Shown here: piece by piece, positions 26,133-33,332 of the stretch
Layout: each line of letters begins with the position of its first letter
How positions within the stretch are numbered: position 1 is the stretch's first letter
NCBI GenBank assembly: GCA_035649575.1
Contig: DASRJH010000300.1
Coordinates: 1 to 50,775, forward strand
DNA: 50,775 nt
Source: DASVAL01 sp035649575
GTDB lineage: Bacteria > Planctomycetota > UBA1135 > UBA2386
Direction of reading: 5' to 3'
The notes under the pieces: generated by a model
What the model was told of the DNA's origin: nothing
What the model saw: only the letters and a program-made list of their open reading frames with translations
Databases searched by the model: none
Made by a program: the position numbers and the translations under genes

Positions 26133-27167
26133 ATGGGCACGCCTCACGACAGCCTCTTCCGCGACACGTTCGGCAAGTCCGAGCATGCAGCACCGCTGCT
26201 GCGCGCGCTGTTGCCGCCCGTTCTCGCCTCTGCGATCGACTGGAACTCGCTGGAACCCGTGCCCGAGCCCCAGGTCGACGAGCGGCAGCAGAACCAGCAG
26301 ACCGACAAGCTCTTCAAGATGCGGGTCGGCGGCCGGCCCAGCCTCCTCTACGTTGTCTTCGAACACACCGTGCGGCCGAGCCGCTGGACGGTCCTGCAGG
26401 TGCTCAGCTACGTGGTCGGTATCTGGAAGGATCTGCGTCGCCGCCGGCCGCAGCCGCGCCTCCTGCCGCCGATCGTGCCCGTCGTCGTGTCGTTGGGCCG
26501 CCGCCGCTGGCGTGCGTCGACCGACCTGGTTTCGCTGCTCGACCTCGACGGCCTCCTGGCAGCGCAACGCACAGCTCTGCTCGCCGCGATGCCGCAGTTC
26601 CGTTTCACTCCGCACGACTTTACTGCGAAGACCCCGAGCGAAGTCCGCGCCATGGGTCTGTCCCTGCTCGGCCTCTGCACCATCGCCGCGCAGCAGTTCG
26701 TCGCGCCAGTCGGCCATGACGACGACGCCGCGGTCCGCGCGATCGTCGACTGGGCCGATGTCGCCCGACAGGTGCTGGTTGCCCCCACCGGACAGGAGGC
26801 GTTCGCCGCGCTATCGTCGTACTTCCTCAAGGTCACGAAGCTCGGCCGGCGGCGTCTGAGCATCGTCTTCGACAAGCACATCGGAGGCCCATCGATGAAG
26901 AAGTTCGAAAGCACCTACGACCGCATCACGCGAGAGAGCCGTGCCGAAGGCAAGGCAGAAGGCAAGGCAGAAGGCAAGGCGGAAGGCAGGGCGGAAGGCA
27001 GGGCGGAGGGTGCTGCCGCGCTGCTGCACCAGTTGCTGCAACGGCGCTTTGGCGCGATCCCGAAGGCCACGGCGGCACGCCTTGCCAAGGCATCGAACGC
27101 CGACGTCAGCCGCTGGGCCGCACGCGTGCTCGACGCCGCGACGCTAGCCGAGGTGTTCGCCGACTGA
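26133..27167 (+). CDS. Rpn family nuclease-like protein (Rpn2), variant active site
   Basis: The 344-residue protein from ATG 26133 opens TPHDSLFRDTFGK, as Rpn proteins do. The nuclease core has D58 (QQTDKLFKM) and E77 in LLYVVFEHT, but the third catalytic position, K or Q in relatives, is Thr79. The rest of the fold (TVLQVLSYVVGIW, PPIVPVVV) is kept. The C-terminus has a run of AEGK/AEGR units (12-bp DNA repeats), then ALLHQLLQRRFGAIPKATAARL. At codon 255 an internal ATG (26895) follows GGAGG. The gene is followed directly by two further copies of its C-terminal module. Either an active variant or a nuclease-dead relative is possible. Confidence 0.82.
   Translation: MGTPHDSLFRDTFGKSEHAAPLLRALLPPVLASAIDWNSLEPVPEPQVDERQQNQQTDKLFKMRVGGRPSLLYVVFEHTVRPSRWTVLQVLSYVVGIWKDLRRRRPQPRLLPPIVPVVVSLGRRRWRASTDLVSLLDLDGLLAAQRTALLAAMPQFRFTPHDFTAKTPSEVRAMGLSLLGLCTIAAQQFVAPVGHDDDAAVRAIVDWADVARQVLVAPTGQEAFAALSSYFLKVTKLGRRRLSIVFDKHIGGPSMKKFESTYDRITRESRAEGKAEGKAEGKAEGRAEGRAEGAAALLHQLLQRRFGAIPKATAARLAKASNADVSRWAARVLDAATLAEVFAD
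26895..27167 (+). CDS. Possible internal C-terminal product of Rpn2 (RpnS-like, copy 1)
   Basis: In-frame ATG 26895 follows GGAGG (26883-26887) by 7 bp. The product would be 90 residues: MKKFESTYDRITRESRAEGK, the repeat run, then ALLHQLLQRRFGAIPKATAARL to the end. The same start context, SD, and MKKFES-type opening recur at both downstream duplicate modules, which argues that the start is used and selected. The small product would oligomerise with, and could inhibit, full-length Rpn2, by analogy with E. coli RpnA. Confidence 0.5.
   Translation: MKKFESTYDRITRESRAEGKAEGKAEGKAEGRAEGRAEGAAALLHQLLQRRFGAIPKATAARLAKASNADVSRWAARVLDAATLAEVFAD
26941..27011 (+). repeat. 12-bp coding tandem repeat (AEGK/AEGR)
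   Basis: GCCGAAGGCAAG-type units occur about six times in Rpn2, encoding AEGK AEGK AEGK AEGR AEGR AEG. The corresponding stretch in the duplicates at 27237-27258 and 27531-27575 has about two and four units. The unit keeps the frame, so copy number can change without breaking the gene. Confidence 0.85.
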
Positions 27168-27188
27168 CGATCGCATCGGAGGCCATGG

Positions 27189-27731
27189 GTGAAGACGTTC
27201 GAAAGCACCAGCGACCGCATCACGCGAGAGAGTCGTGCCGAGGGCAAGGCGGAAGGTGCTGTCACTCTGCTGCACCAGGCCCTGCAACGGCGTTTTGGCG
27301 CGATCCCAAGGGCCACCGCCGCACGCCTCGCCAAGGCATCGCGCGCCGACATGAACCGCTGGGTCGAACGCGCGCTCCGACAGGAGGCGATCGACGCGGT
27401 ATCCTTGCACCTCCTCAAGGTCACGAAGCTCAGCCGGCGTCGTCTGAGAACCGTCTTCGAGCAGCACATCGGAGGCTCATCGGTGAAGAAGTTCGAAAGT
27501 ACCTACGACCGCATCACGCGAGAGAGCCGTGCCGAAGGCAAGGCAGAAGGCAAGGCGGAAGGCAGGGCGGAGGGTGCTGCCGCGTTGCTGCACCAGTTGC
27601 TGCAACGGCGCTTTGGCCCGATCCCGAAGGCCACGGCGGCGCGCCTTGCCAAGGCATCGAACGCCGACGTCAGCCGCTGGGCCGCACGCGTGCTCGACGC
27701 CGCGACGCTAGCCGAGGTGTTCGCCGACTAG
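27189..27731 (+). CDS. Standalone duplicate of the Rpn2 C-terminal module, two copies fused
   Basis: The 180-residue protein lacks the nuclease domain. It starts at GTG 27189 (MKTFESTSDRITRESRAEGK), with GGAGG at 27178-27182, 22 bp after the Rpn2 stop. Residues 1-65 are a diverged copy of Rpn2 255-344. Residues 66-98 (EAIDAVSLHLLKVTKLSRRRL) copy the segment before that module in Rpn2 (EAFAALSSYFLKVTKLGRRRL). Residues 99-180 are a near-identical second copy ending ATLAEVFAD. So the gene arose by tandem duplication of the Rpn2 3' end. It could be a free-standing inhibitor of Rpn2, or merely debris; the kept reading frame and ribosome binding sites favour the former. Confidence 0.6.
   Translation: MKTFESTSDRITRESRAEGKAEGAVTLLHQALQRRFGAIPRATAARLAKASRADMNRWVERALRQEAIDAVSLHLLKVTKLSRRRLRTVFEQHIGGSSVKKFESTYDRITRESRAEGKAEGKAEGRAEGAAALLHQLLQRRFGPIPKATAARLAKASNADVSRWAARVLDAATLAEVFAD
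27483..27731 (+). CDS. Possible internal product, third copy of the Rpn C-terminal module
   Basis: GTG 27483 (in frame inside the fused duplicate) follows GGAGG (27471-27475) by 7 bp, the same context as at ATG 26895. The product would be 82 residues, almost identical to the last part of Rpn2 but with fewer AEGK units and Pro for Ala after RRFG. Confidence 0.4.
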   Translation: MKKFESTYDRITRESRAEGKAEGKAEGRAEGAAALLHQLLQRRFGPIPKATAARLAKASNADVSRWAARVLDAATLAEVFAD

Positions 27732-27748
27732 GTGCCTGCTAGCCCCGA

Positions 27749-28510
27749 CTATCCCAGGATCGACTGGGCTCTTGCGATTGGATCGCTCGCCTGCACGAGC
27801 GTGCGAAACACGGCATCGAGGTGAGTTCCCGCGGCCGCCCCGACCTGGGCGCGCAGCTCGGCCGCCGTGCCGCAGCCGAGCAGCTTGCCCTTGTCGAGCA
27901 CGGCGATGCGGTCGGCCATCGACTCGACGACGTCCAACAAGTGGCTGCAGTGCAGCACTGCACCGCCGCGGTGCGCGAACTCGCGCATGAGCTCCTTGAC
28001 CACGAGCGTCGTCGTCACGTCGAGCCCCGACAACGGTTCGTCGAACACGAGGACCTTCGGCTCCGTGAGCAGCGCCGACGCGATCGAGACCTTCTGCAGC
28101 ATGCCCTTGCTGAACGCCGTCATCGGTTCGTCGGCGCGGTCGAGCAGGTCGAAGCCCGCGAGCAGCCGTTCGCCCGTGGCCCTGATCTTCGCGTCCTCGA
28201 GGTCGAACAGCCGGCCCTTCAGCAGCAGGTATTCCCACGGTGTCAGCGCCTCGTGCAGGCGCGCGACTTCGGGCAGGTAGCCGATGCGACGCCGAGCGCT
28301 CTGCGTTTGCTGCAGCGCGTCGACGCCATCGACGTGGACCGTGCCTGCATCGGGTCGCAGCAGGCCGACCACGCACTTCACGGCCGTGGACTTGCCGGCG
28401 CCGTTGGGGCCGAGCAGTGCTGTGATCTCGCCGGCGGCGATCGCGAGGTCGAGTCCGTGCAGCGCGACGAAGTCGCCGTAGGTCTTGCGCAGGCCCTGCA
28501 GACGCAGCAT
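27749..28510 (-). CDS. ABC transporter ATP-binding protein
   Basis: The 253-residue ATPase has Walker A GPNGAGKS, a variant signature FSKGMLQKVSIA, Walker B VLVFDEPLSGLD and the switch His in LHCSHLLDVVE. It is of the ABC-2 exporter class by overall pattern (IGYLPEVARLHEALTPWEYL). No permease gene adjoins it: upstream is the divergent sugar dehydrogenase, downstream the Rpn module. The start is ATG 28510. Its partner must be elsewhere in the genome, or lost. Confidence 0.88.
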   Translation of the reverse strand: MLRLQGLRKTYGDFVALHGLDLAIAAGEITALLGPNGAGKSTAVKCVVGLLRPDAGTVHVDGVDALQQTQSARRRIGYLPEVARLHEALTPWEYLLLKGRLFDLEDAKIRATGERLLAGFDLLDRADEPMTAFSKGMLQKVSIASALLTEPKVLVFDEPLSGLDVTTTLVVKELMREFAHRGGAVLHCSHLLDVVESMADRIAVLDKGKLLGCGTAAELRAQVGAAAGTHLDAVFRTLVQASDPIARAQSILG

Positions 28511-28631
28511 CCGCGCATCTTGGCCGCACTCGCGTGCTCTGGCCAGCGCGAACGAGCTCGCGTGCGCTCGCGGGCCGAGAACCGCCTGCGCGCTTGTGCA
28601 ATGCGGGATCGGGCGCCGTAATCATCGCGCA

Positions 28632-28705
28632 CGCGACCATGGCCGCATGTTGGTCGGGGCCCTTGCGCCACGCAAGCTGTCGCGCAACGCGACAGTTTGC
28701 GAGAC
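28632..28705 (+). repeat. Dispersed palindromic intergenic element, copy 1
   Basis: This stretch aligns without gaps to 32164-32237; by hand count about 58 of 74 positions agree. The core is CTGTCGCG-CAA-CGCGACAG (28677-28695), a perfect 8-bp inverted repeat, followed by GTTTGCGAG. CCATGG lies 40 bp and TTGGT 27 bp upstream of the core in both copies. Here the element ends about 9 bp before the ATG of the sugar dehydrogenase. It may be an operator or an RNA hairpin in the leader. Confidence 0.7.
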
Positions 28706-28713
28706 TACGGGCC

Positions 28714-29955
28714 ATGCGTCCCCCCCTGTCGTGTCTGTGTCTGCTGCTCTGTCTCTGCACGGCGCGGGCCCAGGACGGGGGATCGGACGAGCTGCCCGCG
28801 GGCCCCGCCATCGCGTACGAGGACGCGTTCCCCGCGCAGGCCGGCTTCGACCGGCCGCTCTTCGTGGCCTTCCACGCGAGCGATCCCGAGCACGCCTACG
28901 TCGTCACGCAGCCGGGTTTCGTGTTCGTCGTGCCGCGTGACGCGGCGGGGTCGGATCAGCGGGCCTTCCTCGACATCGGCAAGAACGTGTTCCTCGACAA
29001 CTGGGAGGAAGGCCTGTTGGGCTTCGCGTTCGACCCCGACTACGAGAAGAACGGCTTCGTCTACGCCTACTGGTCCGAGCGCATCGAGGTGCGCGAGGGC
29101 GTGATGGGCGACGGCACGCGCGTGAAGAGCAATCGCCAGTCCGTGATCGCGCGCTTCCCCACGAAGGCCGGCGACGGCGGCCGCGTCGCCGACGCGGCAG
29201 GCGAGCTGCGCTTGATGGAGATCTTCCAGCCGTTCGGCAACCACAACGGCGGCACGATCGAGTTCGGGCCCGACCGCATGCTCTACGTGGCGCTCGGCGA
29301 CGGCGGCGCCGCGAACGATCCCTACGGCAACGCCCAATCGAAGCAGATGCTGCTCGGCAAGGTGTTGCGCATCGACGTTCGCGGGGCCACGAAGCTGCAC
29401 CCCTACGCGGTGCCCGAGGACAACCCGTTCGCCAAGCAGCAGGGTGCGCGCGGCGAGATCTGGTGCTACGGCATGCGCAATCCGTGGCGCATCACGTTCG
29501 ATCGCAAAACGGGCGACCTGTGGTGCGGCGACGTCGGCCAGAACCGCGTCGAGGAAGTCGACCGCCTCGAAAAGGGTGGCAACTACGGGTGGAACGCGAT
29601 GGAGGCCGGCGAGGTGTTCACGCCGCGAAGGCCCAAAGCGCCGGTGCCGGAGGGTGTCGTGGCTCCGATCGCCTGGTATCCGCACAGCGAGGGTCTGTCG
29701 ATCACGGGCGGCTACGTCTATCGCGGCGAGCGCATCCCGGAGCTGCGCGGCTACTACGTCTACGGTGATTTCATGACGCTGCGCATGTGGGCCTGCAAGG
29801 AGGACCGCAAGGGCGGCAAACACCGCGTGGTGACGTTGCCGCGCATGACGCAGCAACCGTCGAGCTTCGCCGAGGAACCCGACGGCGAACTGCTCGTGAC
29901 GGGTTTTGCCGGCAAGAAGGGTCGCATCTTCCGCCTCGTGCCGGCCAGGAAGTAG
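28714..29955 (+). CDS. PQQ-dependent sugar dehydrogenase-type protein, secreted
   Basis: The 413-residue protein starts at ATG 28714 with a signal peptide (MRPPLSCLCLLLCLCTARAQ). The mature part is a six-bladed beta-propeller of the soluble aldose (glucose/sorbosone) dehydrogenase family: EEGLLGFAFDPDYEKNGFVY, GNHNGGTIEFGPDRMLYVALGDGG, GKVLRIDVRG, MRNPWRITFDRKTGDLWCGDVGQN and GGNYGWNAMEAG. These include the family's PQQ- and calcium-site regions. It would oxidise sugars or similar compounds in the periplasm with pyrroloquinoline quinone. Substrate and electron acceptor are unknown. A repeated palindromic element lies directly upstream. Confidence 0.88.
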   Translation: MRPPLSCLCLLLCLCTARAQDGGSDELPAGPAIAYEDAFPAQAGFDRPLFVAFHASDPEHAYVVTQPGFVFVVPRDAAGSDQRAFLDIGKNVFLDNWEEGLLGFAFDPDYEKNGFVYAYWSERIEVREGVMGDGTRVKSNRQSVIARFPTKAGDGGRVADAAGELRLMEIFQPFGNHNGGTIEFGPDRMLYVALGDGGAANDPYGNAQSKQMLLGKVLRIDVRGATKLHPYAVPEDNPFAKQQGARGEIWCYGMRNPWRITFDRKTGDLWCGDVGQNRVEEVDRLEKGGNYGWNAMEAGEVFTPRRPKAPVPEGVVAPIAWYPHSEGLSITGGYVYRGERIPELRGYYVYGDFMTLRMWACKEDRKGGKHRVVTLPRMTQQPSSFAEEPDGELLVTGFAGKKGRIFRLVPARK

Positions 29956-29977
29956 CGCGGATCAAGCAGGCAGTTTC

Positions 29978-31213
29978 TCAGGCCGGAAGGGGGACGCCCA
30001 TCTCGGCGAGCAGCGCATCAAGCCGTTCGTACATGCGTTCCCAGCGCCAGTGCTCGCGGACCCACGTCGCTGCCCGCGTGCCAATCGCGCGCGCGCGCGC
30101 TGGATCGGCGAACAACTCGGCGACCGCTGCGATCGTCGCCGGGGCATCGTCGGCAATCACGATGTGGCCGGGCGGCACGGCGCCGAGTCCGCGAGCGGCC
30201 GCGGATGAGGACACGACGGGCAGCGCCATGCTCATCGCTTCGAGCACCTTGTTCTGCACGCCGCGCGCCAATCGCAGCGGTGCGATCACGACCGCCGCCT
30301 GGTCGAACCAGGGTACAGTGCTCGGCACGCGGCCCGTGACCTCGACGCCACTCACGCGTGCGAGGGCCCGCACCTTCGGCGCCGGATTGCTGCCGACCAC
30401 GAGCAGGCGCGCGTCCGGGAAACGTTGGCGCAGCGTTGGCCAGCACTGCTCGACGAACCACGACACGCCGTCGACGTTCGGCTCGTAGTCCATCACACCC
30501 GTGAAGACTGCAGTGTGTGCATGCCGGTTCTGGTCGCCCGTGCTCGTGAAGTGCGCGACGTCGACCCCGTTGCTCAACACGTCGGGCTCGACGCCCGGGA
30601 TGCGCTGCCGGAAGAGCTCGCGTTCGACCTCGCTGACGACCAGCGAACGCGTGAAGGTGCGCGCGACGCGGTCCTCGAAAGCCAGCAGCTTGTCTGCCTC
30701 GCGCGCGTAGATCCAACGGCCCAGCCCCCAACGACTCAGCCCGCGGCGCTGCGCCGCGTATTGCCGCCACTTGTCCGAATCGAGCTCCGCGAACTGCATC
30801 AGCTTGCTGCGGGCCTCGGTGCCGAGCACGTATTGGGCCATCGACGACGAATAGACATACACGAGGTCCGGCGGCTGCGGCGAACTCCAACGCCGCACGG
30901 CGGCATACAGCGCCGCATCGCGGAAGAAGGGCAGAGTGAGTGCCTCGCCGGTCAGCAGTCCGCGCAGGCTGGTGAATTTGCGGACACTGCGGTCCAGGTT
31001 CGGCGCCACGACCTCACGACAGCGCCGCGCGAGCAACGCGACACCTTCGGCATCACGCGCTTCCTCCTGGAAACAACCGAGGAACACGTCCGCGCCGCGC
31101 GCGAGCAGGTGCTGAAGGAAATGCCAGGTCGTGATGCGGTCGCCGCGGTCGGGCGGCCACGGCACCCGCTGGCACAGGAACACGACCTTGGGCTTGCCGG
31201 TGGGAGCGGGCAC
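29978..31213 (-). CDS. Glycosyltransferase, TIGR03087-like (exosortase-linked sugar transferase)
   Basis: The 411-residue protein starts at GTG 31213. It opens KVVFLCQRVPWPPDRGDRIT, then TWHFLQHLLARGADVFLGCF, and has ALTLPFFRD, the pattern of the Stp1-like sugar transferases often found beside exosortase/PEP-CTERM systems. The C-terminal GT4-type donor domain includes VFTGVMDYEPNVDGVSWFV, VTGRVPSTVPWFDQAAVVIAPLR and GVQNKVLEAMSMALPVV with the donor-binding Glu. It is presumably cytoplasmic and acts in exopolysaccharide or glycan assembly. No exosortase gene is in the window. Confidence 0.82.
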   Translation of the reverse strand: MPAPTGKPKVVFLCQRVPWPPDRGDRITTWHFLQHLLARGADVFLGCFQEEARDAEGVALLARRCREVVAPNLDRSVRKFTSLRGLLTGEALTLPFFRDAALYAAVRRWSSPQPPDLVYVYSSSMAQYVLGTEARSKLMQFAELDSDKWRQYAAQRRGLSRWGLGRWIYAREADKLLAFEDRVARTFTRSLVVSEVERELFRQRIPGVEPDVLSNGVDVAHFTSTGDQNRHAHTAVFTGVMDYEPNVDGVSWFVEQCWPTLRQRFPDARLLVVGSNPAPKVRALARVSGVEVTGRVPSTVPWFDQAAVVIAPLRLARGVQNKVLEAMSMALPVVSSSAAARGLGAVPPGHIVIADDAPATIAAVAELFADPARARAIGTRAATWVREHWRWERMYERLDALLAEMGVPLPA

Positions 31214-31285
31214 GAGTACTTGGCGTCAAGCTTGCTTCGAGGGCGTCTCGATACAAGGATCCGATACTAGGGGCGGAGCGAACGG

Positions 31286-32158
31286 ATGACGCAGTCCACC
31301 GATCCATCGACGAACATCCTCGGCCTGGTCAACAGCACCATCGAGCTGCCGACCATGCCCGAGGTGCTCGCGAAGCTGAACGAGGTCATCGCCAAGCCCG
31401 ATGCCTCGGCTGCCGACGTCGCGCTCGTCGTCGCCAACGACCCGGCGGTTGCGACGAACATGCTGCGCATCGTGAACTCCGCCTACTACGGACTGCAGGT
31501 GCGCGTGTCGTCGGTGAGCCTCGCGGTCTCGGTGCTGGGCTTCAACATGACGAAGAAGGTCGCGCTGAAGGCCGCCGTGTTCTCGGCCTTCGGCAAACGC
31601 CGCGAGAAGATCCAGCACTTCGATCCGATGGCCTTCTGGAAGCACGCCGTGTTCACGGGCGTCGCCGCACGCGCGCTGGCCTCGGTTTCGGACACCTTCA
31701 AGGACATGCATGCCGAGGATGTCTACATCGCCGGGTTGCTGCACGACATCGGCAAGATCATCCTGATGGAGAAGGCCGCGCCGCGTTATCTCGCGATGCT
31801 CCGGAAATCCGCGCAGCAGGCGCGCCCCGAGACCGAGGTCGAGATCGAGGAGTGCGGCTTCACGCATGCCGACGTGGGATCCGTGTTGGCGATCAGGTGG
31901 TGCCTGCCCGAGGACCTCGCGATCGCGATCCGGTATCACCATTCGCCTGCGAAGGACCCGTTCCACCGCTCGCTCTCCTCGCTGATCCATCTGGCCGATC
32001 ACGTCGCGTGGCAGGCCGGGTGTCCTTCGACGGTCGGGACGACGCAGGGTTCGCTCCATGGCGATGTGTATGCCCACACGGGGCTCGACCCGGCCAGGGT
32101 CGCGTCGATGCTGCCGCAGATTCAGGAAGACTTCGCGGCCACCGAACGGCCCTGGTAG
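31286..32158 (+). CDS. HDOD-domain signalling protein
   Basis: The 290-residue protein begins with an HDOD domain: IELPTMPEVLAKLNEVIAKPDASAADVALVVANDPAVATNMLRIVNSAYYG, a highly typical opening, and later VYIAGLLHDIGKIIL with the HD pair. HDOD proteins are regulatory relatives of HD phosphohydrolases and usually act in motility, stress or second-messenger control. The start is ATG 31286 with GGGGCGGAGCG ahead. It is a single-domain member. It is divergent from the glycosyltransferase (72 bp). Confidence 0.88.
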   Translation: MTQSTDPSTNILGLVNSTIELPTMPEVLAKLNEVIAKPDASAADVALVVANDPAVATNMLRIVNSAYYGLQVRVSSVSLAVSVLGFNMTKKVALKAAVFSAFGKRREKIQHFDPMAFWKHAVFTGVAARALASVSDTFKDMHAEDVYIAGLLHDIGKIILMEKAAPRYLAMLRKSAQQARPETEVEIEECGFTHADVGSVLAIRWCLPEDLAIAIRYHHSPAKDPFHRSLSSLIHLADHVAWQAGCPSTVGTTQGSLHGDVYAHTGLDPARVASMLPQIQEDFAATERPW

Positions 32159-32163
32159 CGCGT

Positions 32164-32237
32164 CGCGGCCATGGCCGCTTTTTGGTTTCTGCCCTGACGC
32201 TACGCGCACTGTCGCGCAACGCGACAGTTCGCGAGCG
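32164..32237 (+). repeat. Dispersed palindromic intergenic element, copy 2
   Basis: This aligns without gaps to 28632-28705. The core hairpin CTGTCGCG-CAA-CGCGACAG is at 32209-32227, identical to copy 1, followed by GTTCGCGAG. It begins 5 bp after the HDOD stop and ends 57 bp before the GTG of the next glycosyltransferase, in the same orientation relative to the downstream gene as copy 1. Confidence 0.7.
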
Positions 32238-32294
32238 CGGGCGGGCCCGGTTCGGGTAAGGACGCCACCGCGCCGGAGCCGAAAAGGCGTCCAA

Positions 32295-33308
32295 GTGAAA
32301 GTCCTCCTGATGACCCCCGCGCCGACCCACCTGCATCTGGGCGGCATGGCCACGGTGAGTCGATACCGGGAGGGTCTGCAACGCAGTGGGCACCTCTGCG
32401 AGTTGTTCGGCAGCACGACCGAAGGTGGCCTCAAGCAGTCGCTCGAGGGCACGATCGGCCGCTTCAAGCCGGACCTCGTTCACGCGCACGACGCGATGCG
32501 AACGGGCGTGCAGCTGCTCGGGTTGCTCACGCCGTGGATCGTCTCGCTGAGCGGGGAAGACCTGCACCACGACATGGTCGACGACGCGCGCGGCACGATC
32601 GTCTGCGAGGTGGTGCGCCGCGCCAGCCGCGTGCTCGTGCCGAACGAGGCAGCGGGCATGCTGCTCGAATCGAGAGTGGCCGAAGCCGTCGGCAAGATCG
32701 ACGTCGTGCCGCGCGCGGCGGTGCGCCTGCCGACGAACGGCACCGATCTGAGGCGGTCGCTCGGCATCCCGCGGCACCGGTTCCTGATCTTCCTGCCCGG
32801 TGGTCTGCGGCCGATCAAGGGACAGCACCGCGCGATGTCGATGGTGAGCGTCGTGCGCTCGGCGGGGGCAGATGTCGAGATGATCCTCGCGGGGCCGGAC
32901 CAGGATGCCGCCTATGCGGCGGAGGTGCGCGCGTTGTGCCAGCAGCAGACCGGGGTGCGCGTGCTGCCCCCGCTGGCCCACGACCGCATGGGTGCTGCCT
33001 ACATCGACGCCGATGTCGTGCTGAATACTTCGTTCAGCGAAGGCGCCGCCCCGACGATCCTCGAAGCGGGCATCCTGGGCCGCCCCGTCATCGCGGCCGA
33101 CGTGGCGGGCAACCGCGAACTGATCCGGCACAACGAGACGGGGCTCTTGTTCGCGAACGAAGGGGACATGGCGAAGCAGGTGCTCGCGCTCTATCGCAAT
33201 CGCTCGGCGGCTGGCGCGCTCGGCGTGCGCATTCGCGAGGACTTCCAGCGGCGCTTCAGCAGCGACCGCGAGATCTCTGCGTTGTTGTCCGCCTATGCCG
33301 CGGCGTGA
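32295..33308 (+). CDS. Glycosyltransferase family 4-type
   Basis: The 337-residue protein starts at GTG 32295 (MKVLLMTPAPTHLHLGGMATV), giving a clean first Rossmann strand; the open frame reaches further up through the repeat element. HAHDAMRTG and SGEDLHHDM lie in the acceptor half. The donor domain has PGGLRPIKGQHRA, MILAGPDQDAAYAAEV, VLNTSFSEGAAPTILEAGILGRPVIA with the E-x7-E pattern of GT4 enzymes. It likely acts in cell-surface glycan synthesis. No partner gene adjoins; the HDOD gene upstream is 136 bp away. Confidence 0.85.
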   Translation: MKVLLMTPAPTHLHLGGMATVSRYREGLQRSGHLCELFGSTTEGGLKQSLEGTIGRFKPDLVHAHDAMRTGVQLLGLLTPWIVSLSGEDLHHDMVDDARGTIVCEVVRRASRVLVPNEAAGMLLESRVAEAVGKIDVVPRAAVRLPTNGTDLRRSLGIPRHRFLIFLPGGLRPIKGQHRAMSMVSVVRSAGADVEMILAGPDQDAAYAAEVRALCQQQTGVRVLPPLAHDRMGAAYIDADVVLNTSFSEGAAPTILEAGILGRPVIAADVAGNRELIRHNETGLLFANEGDMAKQVLALYRNRSAAGALGVRIREDFQRRFSSDREISALLSAYAAA

Positions 33309-33332
33309 TCCTGCCGCGGGGGGCTGGCTTTG

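Noticed and set aside
26941..27575. Repeats considered as a CRISPR array.
   Set aside because: The units are contiguous 12-bp coding repeats without spacers, and no cas genes are nearby.
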